The notes below the pieces were generated by a model, which saw nothing but the letters and a program-made list of their open reading frames with translations, was not told the DNA's origin and did no database searches. Below are positions 44,082-54,622 of a stretch of 64,000 bases of DNA, piece by piece (positions within the stretch are counted from its first letter, which is position 1; every line of letters starts with the position of its first letter). The DNA comes from Candidatus Poseidoniaceae archaeon (GTDB lineage: Archaea > Thermoplasmatota > Poseidoniia > Poseidoniales > Poseidoniaceae): positions 77,279-141,278 of the forward strand of contig CASIAI010000001.1 in the NCBI GenBank assembly GCA_949372655.1, in the 5' to 3' direction. The position numbers and the translations under genes were made by a program.

Positions 44082-45704
44082 TCACATATGGAAATCGCCC
44101 ATATCACCCATGTCAGCCCCCATAGAGACTCCCTTGGATGAAATGACATCGTCAATTCTCAAAATCATTATGGCTGTTTCAGTGGCAGACTGAATGGCTT
44201 GCTCAACAACACGCATTGGCTCTAGAACATTAGCGTCTTTCATATCTACTACTCCACCTTCGTATACATTGATCCCTGCATGAGTTTGACCGTCAGCATG
44301 GGCTTTACGTAATTCAATTAAAGTTGTAACAGGGTCTAATCCTGCATTCTCAGCGAGAGTTCGAGGTACAATCTCTAGGGCTGAAGCAAATGCCTCGATT
44401 GCCATTTGCTCTCTTCCGCCAACAGTCTCAGCATAAGTTCTCAAATCCCTTGAAAGAGCTGCAAGGACGCTTCCGCCTCCAGTCAATACTGCACCATCTT
44501 CCCAAGCGACTGAAACTACACCCACAGCATCGTCAAATGCTCTACGAATTTCATCTACTACGTGTTCAGTTCCGCCCCTAAGAAGGACTGATACTGATTT
44601 TGCTTCTGGGCAACCGGTGATAAATGTCATCTCAGATTCACCTATCTTCTTTTCCTCAACGTTCTCAGCATGACCTAAATCATCCTTAGAAAGGTCATCC
44701 AAGTTGGTAACTATATTTCCACTTGTTGCTTTGGACAAAGCCTCCATATCGGACTTCTTGGCTCTTCTAATTGCAAAAATTCCTGCTTTGGACATATAGT
44801 GTTGAGCGAGTTCATCTATTCCCTTTTGGCAAATCAGAACATTTGCACCAGACTTTTGAATCTTCTCAACCAATCCTCGGATATAGTTTTCTTCTTCTTC
44901 AAGGAACATTGAAAGTTGATTTGGGTCTGTGATCTGAATCTTAGCATCAACTTCGGTTTTCTTAACCTCAATTGCAGAATTAACCAAAGCAATTCTTGCG
45001 CCCTTAATAGTACGTGGCATACCTGCATGAACTCTCTCCTTATCTAGAAGAATACCATCTATTAGAGAAGAATCTTTAATCGAACCGCCTTGCCTTTTCT
45101 CTACTTTAATATCTGCCAAATCGACATATCTCTGACTTCCTTCAATTACACCAACAGCATTGACTGAGCGGACACAAATATCTGCCATGAAAGTCTTAAC
45201 TGCACCTGCCGATTTACCGGTTAGGGCTGTTTTTGCAACTTCCATTAGGACTGCATCATCATTCATTGTCTCAATGCCATGACTACCTAGTAGGCCAACT
45301 GCTTTTTCAGCAGCTAGTCTGAAACCTTCACAGATTACAGTAGGGTGTACATTTTGTTCAATCAAGTCTTCACTTCTCTTCAATAATTCACCAGAAAGGA
45401 CTACAGCAGTTGTAGTTCCATCGAAACAATGCTGCTCTTGAGTTTTTGCAACTTCAATAATCATCTTGGCTGCCGGATGTTCGATATCCATTTCTTTCAG
45501 AATTGTTGCGCCATCATTGGTAATTACTACGTCACCCATCGAATCTACAAGCATCTTATCCATGCCTTTAGGCCCTAAAGTTGAACGTACTGCATCCGCA
45601 ACTGCTTTTGCTGCTGCAATATTATTTGATTGTGCAGTTCTACCTCGGGTTCTTTGTGTTCCATCTTTCAAAATAAATATTGGTGCTTGTCCATTACCAT
45701 ACAT
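44082..45704 (-). CDS. thermosome subunit (group II chaperonin)
   Basis: The protein begins [49 protein letters not shown], and continues with [15 protein letters not shown], the apical-domain segments and [22 protein letters not shown], ending with a Gly/Met-rich tail ([12 protein letters not shown]). It forms the double-ring ATP-driven folding machine of archaea. The 540 residues are normal. The phosphate-binding segment reads [10 protein letters not shown] where most relatives have VGDGTTT, and [10 protein letters not shown] replaces the usual GGGAxExEL. A strong AGGAGG site precedes the ATG. It stands alone, with no second subunit gene nearby. Confidence 0.95.
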   Translation of the reverse strand: MYGNGQAPIFILKDGTQRTRGRTAQSNNIAAAKAVADAVRSTLGPKGMDKMLVDSMGDVVITNDGATILKEMDIEHPAAKMIIEVAKTQEQHCFDGTTTAVVLSGELLKRSEDLIEQNVHPTVICEGFRLAAEKAVGLLGSHGIETMNDDAVLMEVAKTALTGKSAGAVKTFMADICVRSVNAVGVIEGSQRYVDLADIKVEKRQGGSIKDSSLIDGILLDKERVHAGMPRTIKGARIALVNSAIEVKKTEVDAKIQITDPNQLSMFLEEEENYIRGLVEKIQKSGANVLICQKGIDELAQHYMSKAGIFAIRRAKKSDMEALSKATSGNIVTNLDDLSKDDLGHAENVEEKKIGESEMTFITGCPEAKSVSVLLRGGTEHVVDEIRRAFDDAVGVVSVAWEDGAVLTGGGSVLAALSRDLRTYAETVGGREQMAIEAFASALEIVPRTLAENAGLDPVTTLIELRKAHADGQTHAGINVYEGGVVDMKDANVLEPMRVVEQAIQSATETAIMILRIDDVISSKGVSMGADMGDMGDFHM

Positions 45705-45784
45705 AATTAACTCCTCCTATACATGGCGAGGAAGAGGTAGCCTTGAACCCTACGCTTGAAAAAGTAATACAATATTTCGAAAAT

Positions 45785-48700
45785 TCACTGGTTACCATAC
45801 TGTTCTAGCCATTGATGACCATAAGCATTCCATTGATCCATCGACCACCCTTGGGGTAGTCCTGATGCAGGAACTGGCGGTCCCGAAGGTGTTTGTGGCT
45901 GTACAGTAGCCGCAGCAGGTGGAGCCGCAGCAGGTGGAGCCGCAGCAGGTGGAGCCGCAGCAGGTGGAGATGCTGACGGAACTGTAGGAGCAGATTGCAC
46001 TGAGCCGTAAGTTGCCGATATACTATCTTGATAGCCATCGTCGCCCCATCCAGCATAATCATCTTCTTCTTCACCTGTATTCTTGACAATTCGAATCAAG
46101 ACAACTATACCAACTATCATAATAGCAATAAATCCAACCCAAGTCAAAGCACCGGTAACATCGAATGAAGATTCTGAAGAATCATCACTTTCGACTGTTG
46201 CTTTCCTTAATTGAATCTGTATGGTAGACTGGGCAGCATCACTGACTGTTTCAGAGCGTGCCCAAAGAGTGATCTCTGTCATGAATGTTTCATTTTGTAA
46301 ATTCATCAAAGTTGTTTCTGTAACTTCAAATGTGATTACAACCTCACGCACTTCTTCGACACCTAGTACAAACTGTAGGTCGCTATTAGATATTCTAGAT
46401 TTAAGCCAATTCTTGGAATCTCCTTCGCTGATATCCATCACAATCGATTGTGCAGTAGAATATTGATTTCTGACTTCTACTACAAGTTTAACTTCATCTT
46501 CCCATGTCTCGATTGAAACCTGTGGAGATGGAAGTATTTTCACCCATTCATTTTGGCTACCTACTAGATATGTTGAACCGCCTGAAGAGGCCACTGTAGA
46601 ATCGTATTGACTTGTAGCCGTGATATCTAAGTCGAGCGTTCCACTAGTTCCTTGAATAAAGGAGAATTCTACAGAAACGTTGTAACTGGCACCGCTGGGA
46701 ATTACTGGAGTCTTATCTTCCTCGACAAGATTTGTGAATTTAGCATTCATCCCTTCGGGTATTTCCAAAGACATAGAAAAGGTATCTTCCAAATTACCAT
46801 CATTCCTAACTTCAAATGTCATAGTTTGAGCAATGTCGCCCGGAATATAAGATTGTTCAGAATCTCTTGTTTCTACAAATACTGATGCTGTATCAAGGAT
46901 ATCTACTTGTACTGTGTAAGTAGTTTTTATCGATGGGTCTGCAACATTAGTTGCAATTATCTTGACATCATAAAAGCCAGGCTCGATTCCAACCGACATC
47001 GGTAGAACGAGGAAAAACCCATACGATTCTCCCCATTGTGCCAACAAAGGAGTTTGCATCTGTGATTCTTCTACATAAGCACCAAGTTGGTATATTGAAT
47101 TAACAACACTAATTTCATATGATTCCGGACTATTTCCATCATTACTTAATGTCATAAGTACCATTTTTGCATTGCCATTTGCATAGCCTTCTACAAATGT
47201 TCTTCCAGCATCCATTGTAAAGGCATCAAAACTTGGCTCAAGAGAGAAATCTTTCAAAATTGGAACTTCAATGTTTCTAGACATTGTTGTTGTACCTACT
47301 ACCTCTCCCGAAGTCCTAGTTGCTCTAATCATTGTAGAAACTAATTCTGGGGTCGCTTGAGAATAAGCAGTTACATTGAGGCTTAACATAATCTGCTCAC
47401 CTTTTGTCAAATATTTCGTGGTGATAGGAGTGCCTGTATCATCATAAATTATTCCTGTCCAACCATCTGTATTAGAAAAGGTCGAAGTTAAAACAAAGGT
47501 TGCATCAAGATTACCGGTATTTACAAACTTGAAGGGAATTGTACCTGATTCTCCAGGATTGAGTGTTAGAGCGTTAAGGCTAGTGGTTGAGGTTAACGAT
47601 ACACTGTACTGAGAATTGATAGAAAGAGAGGTCGAGTTCCTTGCCTTTTCTCCGCTATTCTGGCTACTAGCATCAGTGAACCAAAGTTCCCAATCCTGTT
47701 GTTGTACATCAGCACCAGGAGGGACTGATAAATTAGCCCAAACTTCGGTGGTTTCACCCGGACCAACAGGAGGTATAACCACATTGAAGTCATTATCATT
47801 CGGATTGTCGGTATCAAGTCGTAGTTGAGGATTCATTGGATCCATCCATGTAGAGTTAGAAACACTGGTTTCAGCTCTAAATTGGACATTTTTATATCCA
47901 TTATTAGTAACTAAACAATGCCAAGAAAGAAGTCCACTTGGATATCCTTCAAAGCCAGTTGAAGGGTTATTACAATCTGCAGTCAAAGTATAATCATCTA
48001 CTTTGGAGATACCAAAATGAACAAAATCATCGAAGTGCATACCTTGAGTAGCACCAGAACTGTCGGATTTGAAAACAAGCCCAAAAGTCCACGAATTGCC
48101 TCCCAAAAATAAATCTTTATTTGCTAGTGTTGGAATTTGAGACCATTCGACTTGAGGGTCCCAAGAGAAATTCTTCCATTGATTTGGAGCAGGGCTAGGA
48201 TTACCGTTTGCTAAATCCCAATGAACAGAAGACATTGAGTCTGAGAAGTTTCCATTATTTCTCCAGAATTCCATGTATGCAGAGTCCCCTGCACCCATTG
48301 TACCCCAGGCCTGAACATGTATTTGTGATGATATATAATTGGATGAATAGAATAGAGAACGGCAAATCCAAGCTCCATTGGCATTTGTCATTCCTGAATC
48401 CAACTGATCATTTCCACAATTATTGTTCGGGTTAATATATGATTGAACCAGTCTGTCAAATGCACTAGATGGATATGTGTTTCCAGATGTCGACATTCTC
48501 CAGTGAGAACTACCTACTGCAGCAGGATTTGTAACATCTTCTGACCAAGAGCCTAGGTCAGTCGCATCTCCACCACCAACTGGATATCTTCCTGGACGGA
48601 ATGTTTCAATGGAGCCAGAAGCAGTACCGTCGAAGAGATCTTTGTTGATTGCAACAGGGACTATTTTATCCATTACATCGTTACCATTCCTATCATCTTG

Positions 48701-49183
48701 TGAGAAGTTAACTGTCGCACGAAGGATAATCCCTCCAGTCAATTGATTGGTAGAGGTATTCAAGATAGAGTGTGCATCATTGGCAGACCACTTAATCAAT
48801 TTGGTATCTTTTGCTTGTCCAGCCATATCACCAGTAGTCCAGTAAAAAGTTTCCATTACAAAGCCTATAGGGTGTACAACCTCTAATTTAACATCTGTTT
48901 GTTTAGCAGGTGATGTCGGCTGACCGTCACGATATACTTTTATTTCAACTTCCAGTTGAGAACCTTGAAGAACATATTCGACTATTGAACCATCAGGCTG
49001 AACCCATTGTTCAGGAGATACTGATTGATTTCCAACAACTATACTATAGATGCTAAAGTCATCTTTAGAGCCGCCTCTAGCCGATGCTGCTTCAGCCGGA
49101 GGTGCGTAAAATGAAGAAAATGAACTAAGCAAAAATATAGCAACTAAAGTCAAAGAAGACAGACGGCGCATGAGCATCAACAT
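45785..49183 (-). CDS. large secreted, membrane-anchored surface protein with GW-type tail
   Basis: A signal peptide (LSSLTLVAIFLLSSFSSFYAPPAEA) leads a very long extracellular part of beta-sandwich repeats. These look like NEW3/CARDB or Ig-like modules (for example LNPGESGTIPFKFVNTGNLDATFVLT and VRNDGNLEDTFSMSLEIPEG). It has one membrane span near residue 1030 (ALTWVGFIAIMIVGIVVLIRIV), then a cytosolic tail with Pro/Ala repeats. It ends GLPQGWSMDQWNAYGHQWLE plus five residues, the same tail as the small protein next to secY. Likely a cell-surface or adhesion/S-layer-associated protein. Several ATG codons are possible; the one at 49171 (MRRLSSLTL) is also good. Confidence 0.75.
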   Translation of the reverse strand: MLMLMRRLSSLTLVAIFLLSSFSSFYAPPAEAASARGGSKDDFSIYSIVVGNQSVSPEQWVQPDGSIVEYVLQGSQLEVEIKVYRDGQPTSPAKQTDVKLEVVHPIGFVMETFYWTTGDMAGQAKDTKLIKWSANDAHSILNTSTNQLTGGIILRATVNFSQDDRNGNDVMDKIVPVAINKDLFDGTASGSIETFRPGRYPVGGGDATDLGSWSEDVTNPAAVGSSHWRMSTSGNTYPSSAFDRLVQSYINPNNNCGNDQLDSGMTNANGAWICRSLFYSSNYISSQIHVQAWGTMGAGDSAYMEFWRNNGNFSDSMSSVHWDLANGNPSPAPNQWKNFSWDPQVEWSQIPTLANKDLFLGGNSWTFGLVFKSDSSGATQGMHFDDFVHFGISKVDDYTLTADCNNPSTGFEGYPSGLLSWHCLVTNNGYKNVQFRAETSVSNSTWMDPMNPQLRLDTDNPNDNDFNVVIPPVGPGETTEVWANLSVPPGADVQQQDWELWFTDASSQNSGEKARNSTSLSINSQYSVSLTSTTSLNALTLNPGESGTIPFKFVNTGNLDATFVLTSTFSNTDGWTGIIYDDTGTPITTKYLTKGEQIMLSLNVTAYSQATPELVSTMIRATRTSGEVVGTTTMSRNIEVPILKDFSLEPSFDAFTMDAGRTFVEGYANGNAKMVLMTLSNDGNSPESYEISVVNSIYQLGAYVEESQMQTPLLAQWGESYGFFLVLPMSVGIEPGFYDVKIIATNVADPSIKTTYTVQVDILDTASVFVETRDSEQSYIPGDIAQTMTFEVRNDGNLEDTFSMSLEIPEGMNAKFTNLVEEDKTPVIPSGASYNVSVEFSFIQGTSGTLDLDITATSQYDSTVASSGGSTYLVGSQNEWVKILPSPQVSIETWEDEVKLVVEVRNQYSTAQSIVMDISEGDSKNWLKSRISNSDLQFVLGVEEVREVVITFEVTETTLMNLQNETFMTEITLWARSETVSDAAQSTIQIQLRKATVESDDSSESSFDVTGALTWVGFIAIMIVGIVVLIRIVKNTGEEEDDYAGWGDDGYQDSISATYGSVQSAPTVPSASPPAAAPPAAAPPAAAPPAAATVQPQTPSGPPVPASGLPQGWSMDQWNAYGHQWLEQYGNQ
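45909..45968 (-). repeat. four tandem 15-bp repeats encoding the Pro/Ala linker
   Basis: Four perfect copies of gccgcagcaggtgga on the plus strand, encoding four AAPPA-type units in the cytosolic tail of the surface protein. The purity suggests recent expansion by slippage and possible copy-number variation between strains. Confidence 0.9.
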
Positions 49184-49256
49184 CTACGCGATATGTATTC
49201 AACATATGAACTTCATTGACAATTGACCCAAAATAATTATCTGAATTAGATATTCC

Positions 49257-50510
49257 TTATTCCAATCCAGAGATTGAAGGTTCATCATATGCAGGATTTA
49301 TACTGCTTAAAGAATCATCATCATCATCGAAAAACATGTGAGGGTCGAACATACTTTCAACCTCATTCTCAATCCCATTATCTGACTTTATAATCGGATC
49401 GAATGACTGAAATTCTTCGGTAACTTCAGATTTATCTAATTCCAGTACTTCAGGGATTTCAACTTCATCAGTATTGCCAACTGATAAATTACCTACTAAA
49501 CTTGCACCTGCAGTAATTACTGTTTGAGCCCCTTTTATCGTGAGGCTAGTTGGAGATGTGGTATCCTCATCGGAAATATCAGTTTTAGAACCTTCACTAA
49601 GCATCCATTTGGGGGGTTCCCCCGAACCAGCACCTAATACGGCAAGTGTGGTAAAGGTAGCAAGTGGAATTACCGCTAAGGCTGCAATTAAATCTAAGAA
49701 TGAAGTTTCTGGAATAGACCCAATATCAAGGGTTTTTTCAAAGAAAGATTTCTCAAGGTCTATGTTTAGATTCAGGTCGGAGCCAAGCCATCCAATAACC
49801 ACTACACTTGCGATACGACCCATTAACCATAGAATCAAAACAGGCGCTAACCAAGATATCTTAGTCATAGATATCAACCATTTACGAGTAAAAGATGCTA
49901 TGCCAATATATCTCTTAGCAAGTAGAGGATAATACCTCATCACAACCATAAGAATGGCCAAATATAGTATCAAGGCTAATTCAAGCTTACGGTTTTCATG
50001 CATCAAAGTATTAGGAACTAGAAGGACCATTGCGAGTGGTACTGTTGCCAACATAACTTGAAATGGAACTGCTAGAAGAATTAAACCCCCATGAGTTGAA
50101 ATAATGGAATGGCCGTCTAACCATCTATTATGTGCTAACACAGATATTTGGCCATGTGGTGATTTAGAATATTTGGCTCTTGATTTCCGACGTTCCGAAG
50201 CACTACCCGGTGAACGGGAAAATCCAAAGAACTTTCTCCATCCCCCTTTATCTACAACCGAAATTGGAGTGAAGCCACCTAAGAAAATAGCAAGAAGTAA
50301 TGCTATCATCCCATAGATAATCGATGCTGTGCCGATCCAAGGCATCATTTGTTTGTCGAATGCCATCGTAATATTATCATCTGAAAAGTCAAATTTAAAC
50401 AAATAAGTTAGTGAAAATGCGACTAGGGGCGTCAAGAATACTTGACAAAGAGCAACTACGGTGAGCCAAATTCTGGCACTCATCGGTTTGCTACGCGAAA
50501 AACGCCCCAT
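49257..50510 (-). CDS. multi-pass membrane protein with acidic tail, unknown
   Basis: From ATG 50510 (MGRFSRSKPMSARIWLTVVALCQVF) there are about six membrane spans through residue 300, including a positively charged loop (SRSPGSASERRKSRAKYSKSPHGQ). A soluble acidic C-terminus of about 120 residues follows (SDEDTTSP, FFDDDDDSLSS). I recognise no family; it may be a Yip1- or YIP-like fold, but this is not supported by a clear motif. It sits 37 bp before another membrane protein gene upstream and may form a pair with it. Confidence 0.55.
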   Translation of the reverse strand: MGRFSRSKPMSARIWLTVVALCQVFLTPLVAFSLTYLFKFDFSDDNITMAFDKQMMPWIGTASIIYGMIALLLAIFLGGFTPISVVDKGGWRKFFGFSRSPGSASERRKSRAKYSKSPHGQISVLAHNRWLDGHSIISTHGGLILLAVPFQVMLATVPLAMVLLVPNTLMHENRKLELALILYLAILMVVMRYYPLLAKRYIGIASFTRKWLISMTKISWLAPVLILWLMGRIASVVVIGWLGSDLNLNIDLEKSFFEKTLDIGSIPETSFLDLIAALAVIPLATFTTLAVLGAGSGEPPKWMLSEGSKTDISDEDTTSPTSLTIKGAQTVITAGASLVGNLSVGNTDEVEIPEVLELDKSEVTEEFQSFDPIIKSDNGIENEVESMFDPHMFFDDDDDSLSSINPAYDEPSISGLE

Positions 50511-50589
50511 AACTAAACGGGTATTTCTTCTATTGACAAAGATTACCCTCAATAAATCATTAAAAAATCGATTTAAGATAGTAAATCAA

Positions 50590-51204
50590 TTATTCCGATT
50601 CATTGTATTCAACTTCGAAATTCTTACCTTCCGAAACGAAAATTGGATTACCATCACTTGCGATTAATCTTAAGATACCCATAAAGAAACCATCACTGCG
50701 TTTACGACCTAAATCTGGTCTTGACATATCATCAAGTTTCTTCTTACATACTGAACAATATATACCAGATAGCAACCATTCAGGTGAACTGAATTGACAA
50801 CATCTAGAATTGGATTCTCTTTGATTAGAAATAATTTGTAACCTTTGAGCCATATCCAAAGTCCACGGAGGTTTTGGCCCTCCGATGAACGTTTGTAAAC
50901 GAGAAAGAATAAACCATCCTGAAGATAACCAAAGGCCGAATCCAAATGGAACATTACCCCATTTTACCGATAGAAAACCAAATCCAAATGGTACTAGAGA
51001 TACAATGAGTCCTAACCAATAGAACATACGCATATGAAGGACTCGTTGCGTAAGATGTGGAGAGAGTGGAATTGGTTCGGGATGAGGTGGGAAATTAAGG
51101 TTGAATCCTTTTCCTCGAGTCACAAAAACCCCCGATATACGAGGAAAAATAAATGCTATTGAAAAGCCAGCAAAAAAGTATAGTGAAGAAGAAAGTAAAG
51201 ACAT
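50590..51204 (-). CDS. membrane protein with a Cys-rich zinc-like motif, unknown
   Basis: The 204-residue protein has a likely N-terminal span (SSSLYFFAGFSIAFIFP), two more near residues 60-100 (MFYWLGLIVSLVPFGFGFLSV, VPFGFGLWLSSGWFIL) and a soluble C-terminus. It contains SRCCQFSSPEWLLSGIYCSVCKKKLDD, whose two Cys pairs could bind zinc. The family is not recognised. Upstream of it on the same strand is the aminotransferase gene. Confidence 0.55.
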   Translation of the reverse strand: MSLLSSSLYFFAGFSIAFIFPRISGVFVTRGKGFNLNFPPHPEPIPLSPHLTQRVLHMRMFYWLGLIVSLVPFGFGFLSVKWGNVPFGFGLWLSSGWFILSRLQTFIGGPKPPWTLDMAQRLQIISNQRESNSRCCQFSSPEWLLSGIYCSVCKKKLDDMSRPDLGRKRSDGFFMGILRLIASDGNPIFVSEGKNFEVEYNESE

Positions 51205-51213
51205 TCTCTCACC

Positions 51214-52362
51214 TCATTTTGCATTCAATCTTCTAAGTGTACTCTCTACCTTATCCATTCCACGAGATATTTCTTCTCTCGAGATGGTGTAGGCAAACCT
51301 CAAATGACCCTCTCCCGAAGGACCAAAAGCGGAACCAGGAGAGCATAGAACTCCATCTTTAAGCAATTCTAATGCTAATTCCTCTGAATTCATCCCCTCG
51401 ACTTCGACCTTAGGAAATACATAGATTGCCCCCTTTGGTTTATGACATTGTACACCCGGCATGGAATTCAATCTATCAACTATCAAATCACATCTCTGTC
51501 TAAATTCTTCAGAGATAATATCAGGGTAATCTCCTGCTTTTTCCATAGCTTCAAGAACTGCATATTGCATTGCATCATTTGAGCATGCAGTAATGTAATA
51601 CTGCATTTTTATTATTTGCTCCATCGCCTCAAGATTTGTAGAAATTATATATCCAATTCTCCACCCAGTCATGGCAAATGTCTTAGAAAAAGAGTTCACT
51701 AAAAGGACTTTTTCATATCCAGTACCCATGAAGGAAACATGCTTCCCTTCAAACACTATACGATCATATACTTCATCGGTAATAATCCATAAATCATGCT
51801 TCTTTGCAAATTCTAGTAAATCATCTCTCTGTTGTTCATCCAGGGTGCCTCCCGTTGGATTACTTGGAAAGTTATACAATATCGCTACAGTGTTTTTATC
51901 AACTAGTTTCTCAAGTTCCTCTACTTGAGGGATGAATTCATGTTCAAATTTACATGGATAATATTTCGTATCCCCACCTGCAATAGATACATCCGGACCA
52001 TATAGTGGGAAATAAGGTTCAGGAAGTAAGACATTATCACCAGGATTTACCAATGTTAAAAATAAGTTTAGTAGAGCATTCGTCCCTGACATCGTAATAC
52101 ATACATTATCTGAATTCATCCCATTTTGGTATTCATTCCAAGATTGAGCAATTTTTTCTCTGAGAACTGGTAATCCTGCAGTGGTAGTATACTTATTGCG
52201 ACCGTCCAACATGGCTTGGTAAAATGCTTCAATCGCTACTTTTGGTGGCTGAAAGTCAGGTTCACCAAGTCCGAAAGAAATTACGTCTTCTCCTGCTAAA
52301 TCAAACATTTTCCGAACACCAGTAGGCTGAATTCCTAAAGCCCTGTCACTGAATGTTCTCAT
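51214..52362 (-). CDS. class I/II aminotransferase (aspartate-type)
   Basis: A fold-type I PLP enzyme: the PLP lysine is in VLLVNSFSKTFAMTGWRIGY near residue 225, with NFPSNPTGGTLDEQQ, ITDEVYDRIVF and a C-terminal HLRFAYTISREEISRGMDKV. The 382 residues fit the archaeal aspartate/aromatic aminotransferase group, which transfers amino groups between amino acids and 2-oxo acids. The substrate cannot be fixed from sequence. It is 13 bp after the subtilase gene upstream, but no shared pathway is apparent. Confidence 0.92.
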   Translation of the reverse strand: MRTFSDRALGIQPTGVRKMFDLAGEDVISFGLGEPDFQPPKVAIEAFYQAMLDGRNKYTTTAGLPVLREKIAQSWNEYQNGMNSDNVCITMSGTNALLNLFLTLVNPGDNVLLPEPYFPLYGPDVSIAGGDTKYYPCKFEHEFIPQVEELEKLVDKNTVAILYNFPSNPTGGTLDEQQRDDLLEFAKKHDLWIITDEVYDRIVFEGKHVSFMGTGYEKVLLVNSFSKTFAMTGWRIGYIISTNLEAMEQIIKMQYYITACSNDAMQYAVLEAMEKAGDYPDIISEEFRQRCDLIVDRLNSMPGVQCHKPKGAIYVFPKVEVEGMNSEELALELLKDGVLCSPGSAFGPSGEGHLRFAYTISREEISRGMDKVESTLRRLNAK

Positions 52363-52375
52363 AACAATACACTAC

Positions 52376-54562
52376 CTATTTACCTTCATGTTCGACTAAC
52401 TCTGCATCGATTACTACAGATAAGTCATAATCATTTTCTAAAGCCTCATCAACTGATTCTTCTGAACTATTGATTAGTAGTAATGGGGCATCAGTTCTTG
52501 AAACAAAAAATAATGCTATAGCGATAATAGCTATGACTGGTCCGAAAAATATAATTGAGTCTAAATCAAGTCCTGAAGAGGCTTCGATGAAACCATTTCC
52601 TTGGACAACAAAACTAATCGGAAGAGATTGTCCTTCATCACTCAATCCTCTAATTTCAATTACAACATCACCTGATGGTAACTTGTCTAAATCCAAGCCA
52701 ATTGTCCATTGAAACCTTTCAAGAGGGCCAAGGGTAGTTTCTGTATCTTCAAAGGAGGCACTCATCCATTCGCCTCCATCAATTCTATATTCAACCGAGT
52801 TTACAGAGCCCATTTGATTCCAAGCAAATCCATCAATCACATACATATCCGAATCCATTCCAGAGGTATTATTTGTCAAAGTAGGTTGGTTTAGGTGTAC
52901 TTGAGTAAATACATCTATTTGCCCATTTAGGTTCTGTTCATTCAAAAGAATTGCTAATTTTGTAGCCTCATATGCGTCTACTATTCCCCAACCAAATGAT
53001 TGATTCCAAAATGGATCTACATCTGGTTGATTCGCTTCACCCTTTCTCTCTGCTGTGAATTTGATTATCTCCTTCATCTCAGCAGTGGTCAAGTTTGCAT
53101 TAGCTTCCATCATCAATGCTAATATTCCTGAAACTGAAGGTGCTGCATAAGAAGTTCCTGAACCACGGCTTGTGTAAGTATTTCCAGATGCATCTTGACC
53201 GATGAAATTATTACATGCTTCTCCAGTCACACAACCTTCTGCTTGGATAATATTGGTTCCTGGTGCTGAAATCTCTGGCTTTAGTTCATTCAAAGGATTG
53301 TTATCTCCATTATCTCTTCTTGGCCCTCTAGAAGAATATGAAGCAACTGTATCGTCACTACGGTCAATTGTATTTCCGTCATCAGAGGCACCAACTGTAA
53401 TCGAAAGGTCGGATGAGCCCATTCCCGAAAGTCCATCGTTATCGGGGCCATCATTACCAGCAGCAACACTGACTACAACTCCAGCCTGCATTGCTTCATC
53501 TAGAATCATACTGTGCATGTCTGTACCATCAGAACCACCGCCCTCGTGAGACGTAATACCCCAAGAGAGAGAAATAATATCAATACCGTACAGGCTTTCA
53601 TCCGCACCTTCCCAAGCAGTATCTTTATTGTCTATAATCCATTGAATTCCATTCATTGCAGATTCATAGAATTCTTGTTCAAGTACATAATTTTCAAACG
53701 GACCTGCTCCTGCATCTGTTCCAATGCGTACGTCTACTAGTGATGCATCGGGGGCTGAACCATAAAATTCGCTTTGACTACCATCGGCTTCAATTCCAGT
53801 TGCTGCAGCCATACCCATGCAAGCAGTTCCATGTTGATTACCGTCATCAGGGTCAAACGTTCCATCGGTTGGCCTTATTCCAAAGCCGTCCAGTACACAG
53901 TTTGGATCGGATGGATTGTAGCAAACTGCATCATATCCGGCTACGAATTTGCCCACAAGCCCAGGGTGCTCATTATCTACTCCAGTATCTACCATAGCGA
54001 TATTGACACCTTTACCAGTAACACCGAAGTCCCATGCCCCATTAGGGTAAATAGTTGAATTTCTGGCTTTGACATTTTGAGTTTGGACATCACCATAGAA
54101 TATTACTTGCCCATATCTATGAACCATTACTACATCTTCTAACGATGCAAGAGTTGTTGCTAATTCCGGCTCTACAAGCCCTATCATAACTCCATTAACT
54201 GCTTCAATAACATCTCTTACTTCAAATCCAAGAGATTCTAAAACCTGTAAATGTTGTTCATTCACTTCATCAGAATATGATAATGCCATTCCAACTGGCT
54301 CGACTTCTAATTCTATAGAGTCATGAATATAATTATTATTTTGATCTAAAGAAGAGCGCTCCCACCATGGAGTTTCATCATATATCCATGAAGGTTCTAG
54401 CTGTTGAGGTACCTCGAAAGTGGAACCTATTGGATGCCATGACCTTTCACTTGGGTCTACTGTGAACCAATCATTGGGTTTCGATTCATTCTCCAATGTC
54501 AAAGATCCTGTCAGTGGACCCAGCATTAATGTAAATAAAAAAACTGCAATCAAGCGTTTCAT
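52376..54562 (-). CDS. secreted, membrane-anchored subtilisin-like serine protease (S8)
   Basis: Signal peptide (MKRLIAVFLFTLMLGPLTGSLTL), then a propeptide-like region. The catalytic domain has Asp in IAMVDTGVDNEHPGL near residue 193, His in GNQHGTACMGMAA near 243 and Ser in GSGTSYAAPSVSGILAL near 470, with the oxyanion region VAAGNDGPDNDG. The His motif departs from the usual HGTHVAG. A beta-domain follows and a C-terminal span (IIFFGPVIAIIAIALFFV) anchors it outside the cell, with a short acidic tail. It probably breaks down proteins from the surrounding sea water, as expected of a protein-consuming archaeon. The 728 residues are normal for the group. Confidence 0.93.
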   Translation of the reverse strand: MKRLIAVFLFTLMLGPLTGSLTLENESKPNDWFTVDPSERSWHPIGSTFEVPQQLEPSWIYDETPWWERSSLDQNNNYIHDSIELEVEPVGMALSYSDEVNEQHLQVLESLGFEVRDVIEAVNGVMIGLVEPELATTLASLEDVVMVHRYGQVIFYGDVQTQNVKARNSTIYPNGAWDFGVTGKGVNIAMVDTGVDNEHPGLVGKFVAGYDAVCYNPSDPNCVLDGFGIRPTDGTFDPDDGNQHGTACMGMAAATGIEADGSQSEFYGSAPDASLVDVRIGTDAGAGPFENYVLEQEFYESAMNGIQWIIDNKDTAWEGADESLYGIDIISLSWGITSHEGGGSDGTDMHSMILDEAMQAGVVVSVAAGNDGPDNDGLSGMGSSDLSITVGASDDGNTIDRSDDTVASYSSRGPRRDNGDNNPLNELKPEISAPGTNIIQAEGCVTGEACNNFIGQDASGNTYTSRGSGTSYAAPSVSGILALMMEANANLTTAEMKEIIKFTAERKGEANQPDVDPFWNQSFGWGIVDAYEATKLAILLNEQNLNGQIDVFTQVHLNQPTLTNNTSGMDSDMYVIDGFAWNQMGSVNSVEYRIDGGEWMSASFEDTETTLGPLERFQWTIGLDLDKLPSGDVVIEIRGLSDEGQSLPISFVVQGNGFIEASSGLDLDSIIFFGPVIAIIAIALFFVSRTDAPLLLINSSEESVDEALENDYDLSVVIDAELVEHEGK

Positions 54563-54622
54563 AACTCTCCCTCGTACAAAGCAATCAATACTTACTCATC
54601 AAGATATTCATTGTTTGTTAAA

